Assembly: GCF_002929825.1 (NCBI RefSeq)
Contig: NZ_PJJN01000036.1
Coordinates: forward strand, 248,001 to 312,000
From: Cryobacterium sp. Y29
GTDB lineage: Bacteria; Actinomycetota; Actinomycetes; Actinomycetales; Microbacteriaceae
Direction of reading: 5' to 3'
DNA length: 64,000 nucleotides
This document shows, piece by piece, positions 8,781 through 17,247 of this stretch (the first letter of the stretch is position 1; each line of letters begins with the position of its first letter). Made by a program: the position numbers and the translations under genes. Under the pieces are notes generated by a model. It saw nothing but the letters and a program-made list of their open reading frames with translations. It had not been told where the DNA came from and searched no databases.

Positions 8781-8826
8781 TAGTTTGGAAACCATGAAGA
8801 AATCTACTCAGGCAAGCCAGCGATGA
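8781..8826 (+). promoter_or_regulatory. Possible leaderless 10-codon mini-ORF coupled to the dapC-like start
   Basis: An ATG at 8794 opens a short frame reading MKKSTQASQR whose TGA (8824-8826) overlaps the aminotransferase ATG (8823-8825) in an ATGA arrangement. TAGTTT at 8781-8786 fits a TANNNT -10 box placed 7 bases before that ATG, so the mini-ORF could begin at the transcription start. No convincing -35 is visible. The aminotransferase itself has no good Shine-Dalgarno sequence, so coupling from this leader is a plausible way to initiate it. Confidence 0.35.
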
Positions 8827-10022
8827 CCATGTCCGGCGCGTGGCGACGCACGGCGCGCGGGGCCGGACTTCTCGCCGCTGACGGCACCGTTGCAGCTAGC
8901 ATCTTCGCCGAGATGAGCGCGCTCGCAATGCGCACCGGTGCGATCAACCTCGGGCAGGGTTTTCCCGATGAAGACGGGCCAGCCGTAGTGCTCGAGGCGG
9001 CCCGCCAAGCCATCAGCGACGGGGTCAATCAGTATCCACCCGGCCGGGGCCAGCCGGTGCTGCTGGAGGCGATCGCCCGGCACCAGCACCGGTTCTATGC
9101 GTTGGACCTCGACCCAGGCAGCGAAATTCTCGTCACTGCGGGGGCCACAGAAGCTCTCGCGGCCACCATTCTGGCGTTGATCGAGCCGGGTGACGAAGTC
9201 GTCACCTTTGAGCCGTTCTACGACGCTTACGGCGGTCTGATCGGCCTCGGTGGCGGCATCCATCGACCAGTGCCGCTGCGGGCACCCGACTACCAACCAG
9301 ACCTCGACGCGCTGCGGGCAGCCGTCACCGACCGCACCCGGCTGATTATCGTAAACGATCCGCACAATCCCACCGGCTCGGTTTTTGCCCGGCACACCCT
9401 GGAGCTGATCGTCGAGCTCGCGCAACGGCACGACGCGATCATCGTCACCGACGAGGTGTATGAGCACCTCACGTTTCAGGCGCCGCACATTCCAATCGCC
9501 ACCCTGCCGGGAGCGTGGGATCGAACGGTCACCATTTCTTCGGGCGGCAAGACGTTCAGCCTCACCGGGTGGAAGGTGGGCTGGGTCTGTGCCCCTTCTT
9601 CGATCATCACGGCAATCCTCGCGGTCAAACAGTTTCTCACCTATGTGAATGCGGCGCCGTTCCAACCCGCGATCGCAGCGGGGCTCGACCTCCCCGATTC
9701 GTACTTCACCCGTATTGCCGCCGAGCTGGAGCACAAACGCGATGTGCTTGCCACAGGGCTGCGCGCGGCCGGCTTCGAAATCACGCTGCCGCAGGGCTCA
9801 TACTTTATCGTTGCAGATGCGACACCGCTCGGGTACACGGATGGCGCAGAGCTGTGCCGACGCCTGCCGGAGCTGGCTGGTGTGGTCGCGGTGCCGATCA
9901 CCGCGTTCTGCTCCCCGGCGAACCGAGCCGATTATGCGCCGCTTGTTCGGTTTGCCTACTGCAAGAAGATAGAACTTCTGGAGCAGGCGTCGAACCAGCT
10001 CGCGACCCTGTCCCGACGCTAA
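8823..10022 (+). CDS. dapC: PLP-dependent class I/II aminotransferase, N-succinyldiaminopimelate aminotransferase type
   Basis: Fold-type I aminotransferase (399 aa) closely resembling actinobacterial DapC, which makes N-succinyl-LL-diaminopimelate for lysine and peptidoglycan. Seen are INLGQGFPDEDGP near residue 41, GVNQYPPGRG at 67, VTAGATEAL for cofactor phosphate contacts at 104, NDPHNPTG at 178, D210-EVYEH, and the PLP lysine K243 in SSGGKTFSLTGWK. The C-terminal arginine region is RFAYCKK. Because kynurenine and methionine aminotransferases share these motifs, the substrate is not certain. The last eleven bases of the gene form part of a 42-bp tandem repeat. Confidence 0.85.
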   Translation: MTMSGAWRRTARGAGLLAADGTVAASIFAEMSALAMRTGAINLGQGFPDEDGPAVVLEAARQAISDGVNQYPPGRGQPVLLEAIARHQHRFYALDLDPGSEILVTAGATEALAATILALIEPGDEVVTFEPFYDAYGGLIGLGGGIHRPVPLRAPDYQPDLDALRAAVTDRTRLIIVNDPHNPTGSVFARHTLELIVELAQRHDAIIVTDEVYEHLTFQAPHIPIATLPGAWDRTVTISSGGKTFSLTGWKVGWVCAPSSIITAILAVKQFLTYVNAAPFQPAIAAGLDLPDSYFTRIAAELEHKRDVLATGLRAAGFEITLPQGSYFIVADATPLGYTDGAELCRRLPELAGVVAVPITAFCSPANRADYAPLVRFAYCKKIELLEQASNQLATLSRR

Positions 10023-10095
10023 CCGCACACCCCCGTGAGCATAACTCCTGCAACCCGACGCTAACCGCGCGCCCCCGCGAGCATAACTCCTGCAA
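10012..10095. repeat. Two adjacent 42-bp direct repeats overlapping the end of the dapC-like gene
   Basis: Unit 1 is 10012-10053 and unit 2 is 10054-10095. They abut exactly and differ at three positions. Each begins CCCGACGCTAACCGC and ends GAGCATAACTCCTGCAA. Unit 1 contains the final codons and the stop of the aminotransferase, so unit 2 looks like a duplication of the gene's 3' edge. Confidence 0.9.
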
Positions 10096-10172
10096 TTTCT
10101 GTGGCAGCGCGTTCTGAACCCCGGAATGACGCGGAATTCTCGCCGACGGCCCACGAATTGCAGGAGTTATGC
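10081..10172. terminator. 17-bp inverted repeat between convergent genes
   Basis: GCATAACTCCTGCAATT (10081-10097, the end of repeat unit 2) is perfectly complementary to AATTGCAGGAGTTATGC at 10156-10172, with a 58-base intervening segment. It lies between the convergent aminotransferase and reductase genes and could serve as a two-way terminator, although the loop is long. The inverted copy shares the 15-base core of the tandem repeat. Confidence 0.5.
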
Positions 10173-10205
10173 GCCCGCCCCGGGTGAGGTGGGCTCCGCG
10201 AGGGG

Positions 10206-11285
10206 CTAGGAAGCGAGGGCGGGGTAGTCGGTGTAACCCTCTGCGCCGTCGGCATAGTACGTGAGCGGGTTGGGCTCGTTCACCGGCAGGTCGTCACGCC
10301 AGCGGCGCACGAGGTCAGGATTGGCGATGGCCGCACGACCAACGACGACAGCGTCGGCGACACCGTCGTGAACGATGGCCAGAGCCTCGTCACGCTCGGT
10401 GATGGTGCCAAATCCACTGTTGATCAGGAAGACACCGCCGAAACGGGACCGCAGATTCTGTACGAATTCACCGCGCGGGTCGGCATGAAGCACGCTCAGG
10501 TACGCCAAGTCGAGCGAGGCGATCCCGTCGAGGAGAACACCGTAGGTGGCCGTGACGTCGGCGGCATCCGTTTCGAGCGCGTCTTGAATGTTGTGTTCGG
10601 GTGAGATACGCAGGCCCACCCGGTCGGCGCCGATCGCCTGAGCGACGGCGGTCACCACGTCGATAACGAACTGAGCGCGCTTTTCGGGCGAGCCGCCAAA
10701 GGAATCGTCACGCACGTTGGAGGCCGGCGACAGGAACTCATGCAGCAGGTAACCGTTGGCGCCGTGCAGTTCGACGCCGTCGAATCCGGCCGCGATGGCG
10801 TTCTTCGAGGCCAGCACGAATTCATCCAGGATGCCGCCCAGCTCGGCGATAGTCAGAGCGTGCGGCACCGGGTAGTCCTTCTTGCCGTCATAGGTGCGCG
10901 TGGTGCCGTTAACGGCGATGGCACTCGGCGCGACGACCGGGTAGCCACCGGTGGTCGCTTCGTGGGTGACCCGGCCGGCGTGCATGACCTGGGCGACGAT
11001 ACGGCCTCCAGCAGTGTGCACCGAGTCGGTGACCGCTTTCCAGCCGGCAAGCTGTTCCGGCTCGACGAGCCCTGGCTGGCCGGGGAAACCCTGGCCCGCG
11101 TGGCTCGGGTAGGTACCTTCGCTCACGATCAGGCCGAGGGTGGCGCGCTGCGTGTAGTACCGGGCAACGAGTTCACCGGGAACACCCGACTGGCCGGAGC
11201 GGATGCGGGTCAGCGGCGCCATGACGAGACGGTTGGGAAGTTCGAGGTCGCCAACGTTCAGCGGAGAAAAGAGTTTCACGGACAC
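10206..11285 (-). CDS. Old yellow enzyme family alkene reductase
   Basis: FMN- and NAD(P)H-dependent ene-reductase (359 aa) of the NemA/OYE type, acting on activated C=C bonds of unsaturated carbonyls or nitro compounds. Seen are the N-terminal LPNRLVMAPLTRIRS, AQVMHAGRVTH near residue 98, the substrate-binding pair H174 and N177 in VELHGANGYLLHEFLSP, the nearby Tyr179, and late FMN phosphate contacts in INSGFGT and DAVVVGRAAIANPDLV. Its length fits the family. It is a single-gene unit convergent with dapC and divergent from the hydrolase. The physiological substrate is unknown; stress or xenobiotic reduction is typical. Confidence 0.9.
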   Translation of the reverse strand: MSVKLFSPLNVGDLELPNRLVMAPLTRIRSGQSGVPGELVARYYTQRATLGLIVSEGTYPSHAGQGFPGQPGLVEPEQLAGWKAVTDSVHTAGGRIVAQVMHAGRVTHEATTGGYPVVAPSAIAVNGTTRTYDGKKDYPVPHALTIAELGGILDEFVLASKNAIAAGFDGVELHGANGYLLHEFLSPASNVRDDSFGGSPEKRAQFVIDVVTAVAQAIGADRVGLRISPEHNIQDALETDAADVTATYGVLLDGIASLDLAYLSVLHADPRGEFVQNLRSRFGGVFLINSGFGTITERDEALAIVHDGVADAVVVGRAAIANPDLVRRWRDDLPVNEPNPLTYYADGAEGYTDYPALAS

Positions 11286-11474
11286 TTCTTTCTAAATCAT
11301 CCGGTCAGTCAGACCGGACATGTTCTTCTGGGAGGCACCAGGGAAGTCCTGTGCACCCGTAGGCAGAACGGAACGCAGCGGCGCGATATTCCTGCCTGCC
11401 AATCAACTGTAAATTCGGGTTCCCGAATCATTCGAATCGGCAATCCGGTTCGACTGCGGCACCGAACTACCTCC

Positions 11475-12569
11475 ATGAGCACCTTGATGTACCGACCAGC
11501 GACCCGCAACCGCCCCGTGGCACCGCTCGGTAGCATGGATGCTCCCGCGTCCGGCCCACAGGTGCCCATTCGACCACAGCCAGCCCCACCGGCCACAGCG
11601 CTGGGGTATAGTCCCTTTCCCCTCGACGCCGATGCTCATCACTTCGGCCTCACCACAAGTACCATGCGTCTTCGGGGCGGAACGGTCGTGGTTCGGCACG
11701 GACGCCGCACCGCGAGCGACACGGCAACCGTTCTGCTGCACGGCGCCGCCGGCTCGTGGACGACGTGGACGCCACTGCTGCAGGCTGCCGATGCGACAGG
11801 CCGCGACCTGATCGATCTCATCATTCCCGACCTGCCAGGGTGGGGTGACTCTCCCGCGGCCACCGACGAAACGCCATCTGGCGTCGAGTCGATGGCCGAG
11901 CTGGTCGCCGACGCAGCCCGCTCCCTCGGCTACGAACGCTGGAACGTTGTCGGTCACTCCATGGGTGGCTTTATCGCGCTGCAGCTGGCGGCAAGCGAAA
12001 AGCGCGCGACGACATCCGTTGGACTGGTCTCGGCCACCACGTTCTCGATTCAGAACAGCGTTCGTCACCCGATACGCCAGTTTTCGATGCTGCCTGCGTT
12101 CACGGCGCTGCTCCTGACCATGCGGATGCTGCAACTCGCCGGCCCCCTCGGCCGCGGACTCGTGCGGGCTGTCGCGCGCCTGGGTTTACTCCGCGCCCTC
12201 GTAGCCCCGTTGTTCAGCCGTCCGGGGGCTGTCGCCGCGACGGTCGTCGCTGCGCTCGGCACCGAGGTCAGACCAGCCCGTTTCGTTCGCGCGGCCGTGC
12301 GGGCCGGCGCCTACGACACGGCCGCCCGGTGGGCGCATATCTGCTGCCCGGTGCGCTCAGTGCACGGTGACCACGATGTGTTTGTGACGGCTGACGATGA
12401 CGAACGACTGCGCGCTGCGGTACCGAACTGCGTGATCAGCACCATCGCAGGAGCCGGGCATTTCGGCCAGATCGAACGCCCGCTCGAGGTCTTGCTCCGG
12501 CTACAATTCGCCGATCCCCGGCCGCCCCTGGCGCCCGCGAGCCAGCCGAACACGTCCGCAAAACCTTGA
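11475..12569 (+). CDS. Alpha/beta-fold hydrolase
   Basis: Hydrolase of the alpha/beta superfamily (up to 364 aa). The motifs are VLLHGAAGSW (oxyanion region, near residue 86), IIPDLPGWGDS near 116, the nucleophile elbow GHSMGG with Ser162, a later acid in HGDHDVF and the base in GAGHFGQIERP. The first 60 residues are proline-rich and without a domain. ATGs at 11475, 11487 and 11535 are all possible starts, and the last would give a more compact protein. A much longer frame opening at 10740 lies antisense to the reductase and is not used. The reaction type, esterase or C-C hydrolase, cannot be told. Confidence 0.75.
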   Translation: MSTLMYRPATRNRPVAPLGSMDAPASGPQVPIRPQPAPPATALGYSPFPLDADAHHFGLTTSTMRLRGGTVVVRHGRRTASDTATVLLHGAAGSWTTWTPLLQAADATGRDLIDLIIPDLPGWGDSPAATDETPSGVESMAELVADAARSLGYERWNVVGHSMGGFIALQLAASEKRATTSVGLVSATTFSIQNSVRHPIRQFSMLPAFTALLLTMRMLQLAGPLGRGLVRAVARLGLLRALVAPLFSRPGAVAATVVAALGTEVRPARFVRAAVRAGAYDTAARWAHICCPVRSVHGDHDVFVTADDDERLRAAVPNCVISTIAGAGHFGQIERPLEVLLRLQFADPRPPLAPASQPNTSAKP

Positions 12570-12701
12570 ATTTACCCCCCGAATGGAGGACAGTAGAGGT
12601 AGCACTCGGTTCTCCGCTAACGGGCAGGCCGCGCTTTCATTCGCTCCCGGTCAGCACAACCGAGCAACGCGTAACCGATAATCGAAGTGGAAGTGGCGAT
12701 C

Positions 12702-13094
12702 GTGGGTTCCCTCACGTATGACCGTGTCGTCGTGGAATTCGACGACCGAATGCTGGCACACCTGCAGCTCGTGATCATTCAAAAGCTGCGCCGCGGCGAA
12801 AGCTTTCTGCTGTCCTGGCGGGACGCCGCTGTGGTCGGTGACGGCCGAAGCTCAGCCTGGCTGCACCCGGCCATTCCGCTGTACTTCAAGTTTGCCGGCG
12901 GCCACGCACCGACCATCAACCCGAAGTGGATTGCCCAGCTGACCCGTTCGGCCAACAGCGCGCAAGGACTAGTCGTCACCGCCGAAGAAAGCGCCGCCGT
13001 CGACACCGACGCGGCTGCCAGGGTCGAACCGTCCATCGGCATTCGAGTCGCCGCACAGACCCGCGCAACCAAGGCCAGCGTCACCGAACACTGA
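12702..13094 (+). CDS. DUF7882-type small protein typical of Microbacteriaceae
   Basis: A 130-residue cytoplasmic protein of unknown function. The core is FDDRMLAHLQLVIIQKLRRGESFLLSW, then SSAWLHPAIPLYFKFAGGHAPTINPKWIAQL. This matches a small protein abundant in Microbacteriaceae that automated annotation often mislabels as DNA ligase-related. The C-terminal 35 residues are polar and probably disordered. GTG at 12702 is chosen because GGAAG lies about 8 bases upstream and it aligns with the usual MG(K/S)xxY family start. The frame's first start is 15 bases earlier. Confidence 0.75.
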   Translation: MGSLTYDRVVVEFDDRMLAHLQLVIIQKLRRGESFLLSWRDAAVVGDGRSSAWLHPAIPLYFKFAGGHAPTINPKWIAQLTRSANSAQGLVVTAEESAAVDTDAAARVEPSIGIRVAAQTRATKASVTEH

Positions 13095-13098
13095 GTAT

Positions 13099-13944
13099 TC
13101 AGCGCGGAACGACGGCGAAGCGACGCAGTGCGAGGGCCGGATTGATCGCCCGTACAGCGGCGACCCGCTCTGGCGCCAGGAACGCGACGGCGACATCCGC
13201 GCTTTCACCAAGACTGACCAGGGCAACGCCCATCGGATCGATGATAAGGCTCGTGCCGACGCCGATCGGCTGTGTGTGATCGGCTGCGGCCAGAAAAACG
13301 GTATTCTCCAGAGCCCGGGCCGTGAGCAGGGTGCGCCAATGGTGTTCTTTGAGCGGGCCCCGCACCCACTCAGACGGCACGAGCACGAGGGTGGCCCCAG
13401 CATCGACGAGCCGACGCGTGACCTCGGGAAAACGCACGTCGTAGCAAGTCTGCAGGGCCACTCGCAGCCCGCCGACGTCAAAGATCTCCGGATCAGTAAC
13501 TGCGCCCGGCAGCACCCACTGTGATTCGCGATCGCCGAACGCGTCGTAGAGGTGCATTTTGCGGTAGGTCGCCACGCGGCGTCCGGTTGGGTCGACGGCG
13601 ACGAGGGTGTTGGAAAACCGGGCCGGGTCTGCGGTCGTTTCGAGCATGCCAGCCACAATATGAACGTTCAGCTCTGCGGCGAGCGCGGCCAACGCCGTAA
13701 CGAATTCTCCATCGAGTGGCTCGGCTGCCGCCACAAACGACGGCCCGAGTTTCGGCTCAAAGAAGGCGGAGTACTCGGGAAAGACCACGAGGTGGGCGCC
13801 GCGCCCGGCGGCCGTGGTAGCGAGCTGTCGCAGCACGGCGCGATTGTGCGCCCGATCAGGCCCCGGCGCGAACTGGGCGACAGCCACGCCGACCATGCTC
13901 GCTTCGGCGGTGCTGGCTTGATCACTTGCGGCGCCTGAAGTCAT
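13099..13944 (-). CDS. Carbon-nitrogen hydrolase (nitrilase superfamily amidase)
   Basis: Cytoplasmic amidase of the nitrilase superfamily (281 aa) with the complete Glu-Lys-Cys set: E57 in VVFPEYS, K129 in TYRKMHLYDAFG, and C167 in LQTCYDVRFPE. The order and spacing resemble Nit2 / deaminated-glutathione amidase or omega-amidase enzymes. The YRKMHLYD block is typical of that branch, but substrate assignment needs more than this. The first 16 residues are polar, and a Met at position 17 (MVGVAVAQF) could be the true start. It converges with the DUF7882 gene across a 4-bp gap. Confidence 0.85.
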   Translation of the reverse strand: MTSGAASDQASTAEASMVGVAVAQFAPGPDRAHNRAVLRQLATTAAGRGAHLVVFPEYSAFFEPKLGPSFVAAAEPLDGEFVTALAALAAELNVHIVAGMLETTADPARFSNTLVAVDPTGRRVATYRKMHLYDAFGDRESQWVLPGAVTDPEIFDVGGLRVALQTCYDVRFPEVTRRLVDAGATLVLVPSEWVRGPLKEHHWRTLLTARALENTVFLAAADHTQPIGVGTSLIIDPMGVALVSLGESADVAVAFLAPERVAAVRAINPALALRRFAVVPR

Positions 13945-14073
13945 GGCGAAAGCCTAGCTGTTGGCTCGATACCGGCACCCCTGCCGAGGCCGACCAGTGA
14001 AAGGATTGCTCTTGGCAGGCAACTCGGGGGGTTTCGAAGGCTTCCGTTAATAATTGCTGGGTAGGTTCATAGG

Positions 14074-15618
14074 GTGACTTCCGTTCTCGCTTCGCACCTC
14101 ACGGCATCTCCGGTACCCGGACGATCCCTGTGGATGCGGCGCTCACCCGGCTGGTCGGCAGGTCTCGTCGGCCTGGTGGCTTGTCTAATCTCGTTCGCCT
14201 GGTCCTGGCAGCCGTCGTATTGGGGCGATGAGGCTGCGAGCATCATGTCGGCTGAACGATCGCTGCCCTCGCTGTTCGGCATGCTCAACAACGTCGATGC
14301 CGTGCACGGCGCGTATTACCTGTTTCTACACGGCTGGATCGATCTCTTCGGCAGTTCAGAGCTCTCCACCCGGCTGCCGAGTGCGATCGCGATCGGTGTT
14401 GCCGCGTCGGGGACTGTCGTTCTGGCTCGCTTCTTCATGGCGTCGCGGGTGGCCATCGGCGGTGGCCTGGTCTTCGCTCTGATTCCCCGGGTCACCTATA
14501 TGGGCTCCGAAGCACGATCCACCGCTATCGCGACGGCCATCGGGGTCTGGCTCACCGTGCTGCTCGTGCACGCGGTGCGCAGTACAGGCGCTCGTCGAAG
14601 CCACCAGATCCTGCTGTGGGGCGGATATTCCCTGCTGCTCGCGCTCGGCATCTACGTCTTTCTATTTCTGGCTTTGCTGCTGCCGGTGCACGTGGTGGTG
14701 GTTCTGGTGCTGGCGCGAGCGCATCTTCTGTGGCGCAGCGCCGTCCTCTGGGTGAGCGCGAGCGCGCTCGGGCTGCTACTGGCCATCCCGATATTTCTGG
14801 CGGGTTCCGCGCAGCGGGAACAGATCGCCTTCATCGGCCGACGGCCACAGGTGACGGTCTCAGAGGCGGCGGTGATGCAGTGGTTCGACACTATTCCGGT
14901 GGCGATCGCGGCATGGGCGCTCATCCTCGTGGCAGTGCTCGGGGTGTTCCTGCGCGGTCCCGTTACCCATCGGTTCACCGGATTGCCCGGACGCGCTGGA
15001 CTGACAATTTTTTTAGCGTGGATGGTGATACCCAGTGCCATTCTGCTCATCGGCACCCAACTGGTACCGATGTATTCGTTGCGCTACCTGTCGCTCTGTG
15101 CCCCGGCGGTGGGCATCGTCATTGCCGTCGGCGTTGCAGCACTCGCCAACAACTGGTTGCGGGCAGCGAGCGTGCTGGCACTGGTGGCCGTGATCGTGCC
15201 TGCTTACGCCGCGCAACGCGGTGACTTCGGCAAGAACGAGGGAAGCGACTGGCGCCAGGCCGCCGACATCATCGCCACCGAAGCGACGCCCGGTGATGGT
15301 GTTGTCTTCGACCAGAGCGTGCGCCCGTCACGCATCCCGCGGCTGGCCATGCATCTCTACCCCGAGGCCTTCGTCGGCCTGCGTGATGTGACCCTCACCC
15401 GCCCATACGACGCCACGACCTGGCTGTGGGACGAGGTTGAACCACTGACCGACGCGCTCCCGGCCGTAACGGCCCTGGACCGCGTCTGGCTCCTGCAATA
15501 CTCGGGAAGTGGAGATTCGAAAAGAGAAACGAATGTCCGCACGCTCACCCTTCAAGGATTCCACGTCGCCCAGTCGACACTGGTAAACCGCACCCGCATC
15601 ATTGAAATGACGAGGTAA
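14074..15618 (+). CDS. Multi-pass GT-C glycosyltransferase (ArnT/PMT-like mannosyltransferase)
   Basis: Integral membrane glycosyltransferase (514 aa) of the GT39/GT83 type using a polyprenyl-phosphate sugar. The first transmembrane helix is followed at once by YWGDEAAS, whose acidic pair (D52, E53) is the expected external catalytic motif. About eleven helices follow, then a soluble C-terminal domain of roughly 130 residues with GSDWRQAADII. The gene directly behind encodes a polyprenol-phosphate mannose synthase 4 bp later, which strongly suggests this enzyme uses the mannosyl-lipid made there, either for protein O-mannosylation or for a lipoglycan. The GTG start is supported by GGGTAGG upstream. 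Confidence 0.75.
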   Translation: MTSVLASHLTASPVPGRSLWMRRSPGWSAGLVGLVACLISFAWSWQPSYWGDEAASIMSAERSLPSLFGMLNNVDAVHGAYYLFLHGWIDLFGSSELSTRLPSAIAIGVAASGTVVLARFFMASRVAIGGGLVFALIPRVTYMGSEARSTAIATAIGVWLTVLLVHAVRSTGARRSHQILLWGGYSLLLALGIYVFLFLALLLPVHVVVVLVLARAHLLWRSAVLWVSASALGLLLAIPIFLAGSAQREQIAFIGRRPQVTVSEAAVMQWFDTIPVAIAAWALILVAVLGVFLRGPVTHRFTGLPGRAGLTIFLAWMVIPSAILLIGTQLVPMYSLRYLSLCAPAVGIVIAVGVAALANNWLRAASVLALVAVIVPAYAAQRGDFGKNEGSDWRQAADIIATEATPGDGVVFDQSVRPSRIPRLAMHLYPEAFVGLRDVTLTRPYDATTWLWDEVEPLTDALPAVTALDRVWLLQYSGSGDSKRETNVRTLTLQGFHVAQSTLVNRTRIIEMTR

Positions 15619-15622
15619 CGTC

Positions 15623-16393
15623 GTGCCGACCAACTCTGTGCCCACCACCCTGGTACTCGTGCCGACCTACAACGAGGCAGAAAATATTGCCTCGATCGTG
15701 GGTCGACTGCGTTGCAGTGTGCCCGACGTGCACATCCTGGTCGTCGATGATTCGTCCCCCGACGGCACGGGCGCACTCGCCGACGGCCTGGCGGCCCGGG
15801 ATCCGAGCGTTCACGTGCTGCATCGCACCGAGAAGACCGGGCTCGGGGCTGCGTATCTCGACGGCTTCGGCTGGGGCCTTTCCCGCGGTTATACACAGCT
15901 GGTGCAGATCGATGCCGACGGCTCCCATCTGCCAGAGCAGCTCACGAGTCTGCTGGCGGCGGCCGACACGGCCGACGTCGTGATCGGGTCACGCTGGGTG
16001 CCCGGCGGGGCCATCGAGAATTGGCCGTGGCACCGGCGAGCGCTCTCCCGCGGAGGGTCGTTCTATTCCCGGTTGCTATTGCGGCTGCCCCAACGAGACG
16101 CTACCGGTGGCTACCGGGTTTACTCGGCCCAGGCCCTCGAACGGATGAACCTGTCCAGCGTGGACAGCCTCGGCTATTGCTTTCAAATCGAAATGCTTCT
16201 GCACGCCGTGCGGGCCGACCTGCGCGTGGTCGAGGTACCGATCACATTCGTCGAGCGGGTACGGGGAGCGTCGAAGATGAGTCCACGCATCGCCGTGGAG
16301 GCGATGGCCCGCGTAACACTGTGGGGCGTGATGGGTATGGGTATCAGCCGAACTGGCGCACGCGAGGCCGCTGCGGCCGCACGTCAAGCCTGA
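15623..16393 (+). CDS. Polyprenol monophosphomannose synthase (dolichol-phosphate mannosyltransferase family)
   Basis: GT2 enzyme (256 aa) that makes polyprenyl-phospho-mannose from GDP-mannose at the inner face of the membrane. Motifs are LVPTYNEAENI at residue 13, the nucleotide site VVDDSSPDGTG at 40, KTGLGAAYLDGFGWGL near 71, the metal-binding QIDADGSHLP near 94, and SRGGSFYSRLLLRLPQRDATGGYRVY near 140. There is no C-terminal membrane or acyltransferase domain, so it corresponds to the soluble catalytic part of mycobacterial Ppm1. It is paired with the GT-C mannosyltransferase upstream. Confidence 0.88.
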   Translation: MPTNSVPTTLVLVPTYNEAENIASIVGRLRCSVPDVHILVVDDSSPDGTGALADGLAARDPSVHVLHRTEKTGLGAAYLDGFGWGLSRGYTQLVQIDADGSHLPEQLTSLLAAADTADVVIGSRWVPGGAIENWPWHRRALSRGGSFYSRLLLRLPQRDATGGYRVYSAQALERMNLSSVDSLGYCFQIEMLLHAVRADLRVVEVPITFVERVRGASKMSPRIAVEAMARVTLWGVMGMGISRTGAREAAAAARQA

Positions 16394-16412
16394 ATTTGAC
16401 ATATTTCGGTGT

Positions 16413-16431
16413 TTGAGTCGATTTGACTATA
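16413..16431. promoter_or_regulatory. Candidate NrtR operator upstream of the NAD operon
   Basis: TTGAGTCGATTTGACTATA contains the inverted arms AGTC (16416-16419) and GACT (16425-16428) separated by five bases. It is in the 87-bp gap between the mannose synthase and nrtR, the only sizeable gap before nadA, nadB and nadC. An autoregulatory site here would place all five genes under one switch. The short arms make this a candidate only. Confidence 0.4.
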
Positions 16432-16480
16432 TGATGATCCCAGCAGATAAAGTCACTTCGACCTTTACGACTGGATCCCC

Positions 16481-17200
16481 GTGCTGGAGCATCATCTGAC
16501 CGAGCAGAGCCCGCTCGAGCCTGGAAGTGCCCGAGCAACCCTGGCCGTCTCAACGGTAATCTTCACCCTGCGCCGGGACGACACGTCGGGACGCGAGACT
16601 TTGTGGCTGCCCCTCGTGCGCCGCACCCGCGAGCCACATCTCGGCCTCTGGGCGCTGCCGGGCGGCTGGCTGCCGGCCGACGAGGAACTCGCGGCGGCCG
16701 CAGCACGTACCCTGCGTGAGACAACCGATCTCTCGCCGCGGTACCTCGAGCAGTTGTACACCTTCGGTGATATGGACCGCTCCCCCGGGCTGCGCGTGGT
16801 CTCCGTCGTCTACTGGGCGCTCGTGCGTTCCGAAGTCGCGGAGCGGGCATCCGTTGGAGAGAACGTGCGCTGGTTCGCCGCGGACAGACTTCCACCGCTC
16901 GCCTTCGACCACAACCGCATCGTGGAATACGCGCTCTGGCGGCTACGCACCAAGGTGGAATATGCCCGCATCGCCCACGCGTTCCTCGGCGACACGTTCA
17001 CCCTCGCCCAACTGCGCGGGGTACACGAGGCCGTCCTGCAGAAAGCACTCGACCCGGCCAATTTTCGCCGGTCGATCGAGGCGAGCGGCAGCCTGATCAG
17101 CACCGACCAATATGTGGCTGGGGCCCGGCATCGCCCAGCACGGCTCTACCGCTACGACGATCGGGCCACCGCGCACGACCCACCCGGACCAACTGTCTGA
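16481..17200 (+). CDS. nrtR: NrtR-type transcriptional regulator of NAD metabolism (Nudix domain plus winged helix)
   Basis: Regulator (239 aa) with an N-terminal Nudix-like domain that senses ADP-ribose-type ligands and a C-terminal winged helix for DNA binding. The Nudix box at about residues 67-90 is degenerate: G-x5-E is present (GWLPADE) but the REUxEE core reads RTLRETT, so hydrolysis is unlikely. The C-terminal part TFTLAQLRGVHEAVLQKALDPANFRRSIEASG is the characteristic NrtR HTH. It sits directly upstream of nadA with a 47-bp gap, matching the known role of the family as repressor of NAD biosynthesis genes. The GTG start has no strong ribosome site in view. Confidence 0.85.
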   Translation: MLEHHLTEQSPLEPGSARATLAVSTVIFTLRRDDTSGRETLWLPLVRRTREPHLGLWALPGGWLPADEELAAAAARTLRETTDLSPRYLEQLYTFGDMDRSPGLRVVSVVYWALVRSEVAERASVGENVRWFAADRLPPLAFDHNRIVEYALWRLRTKVEYARIAHAFLGDTFTLAQLRGVHEAVLQKALDPANFRRSIEASGSLISTDQYVAGARHRPARLYRYDDRATAHDPPGPTV

Positions 17201-17247
17201 CCCACTGTGTCGCACTTTCCACCCCACCACTTTCAAGGAGCACGGCC

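Noticed and set aside
10012-10172. Short repeats considered as a CRISPR array
   Set aside because: Only two direct units, which abut with no spacer, plus one inverted partial copy, and no cas genes nearby.
10740-12569. Full 609-codon frame as a fusion protein with the alpha/beta hydrolase
   Set aside because: The first 245 codons are antisense to the old-yellow-enzyme gene and have no domain. The hydrolase starts at 11475 or slightly later.
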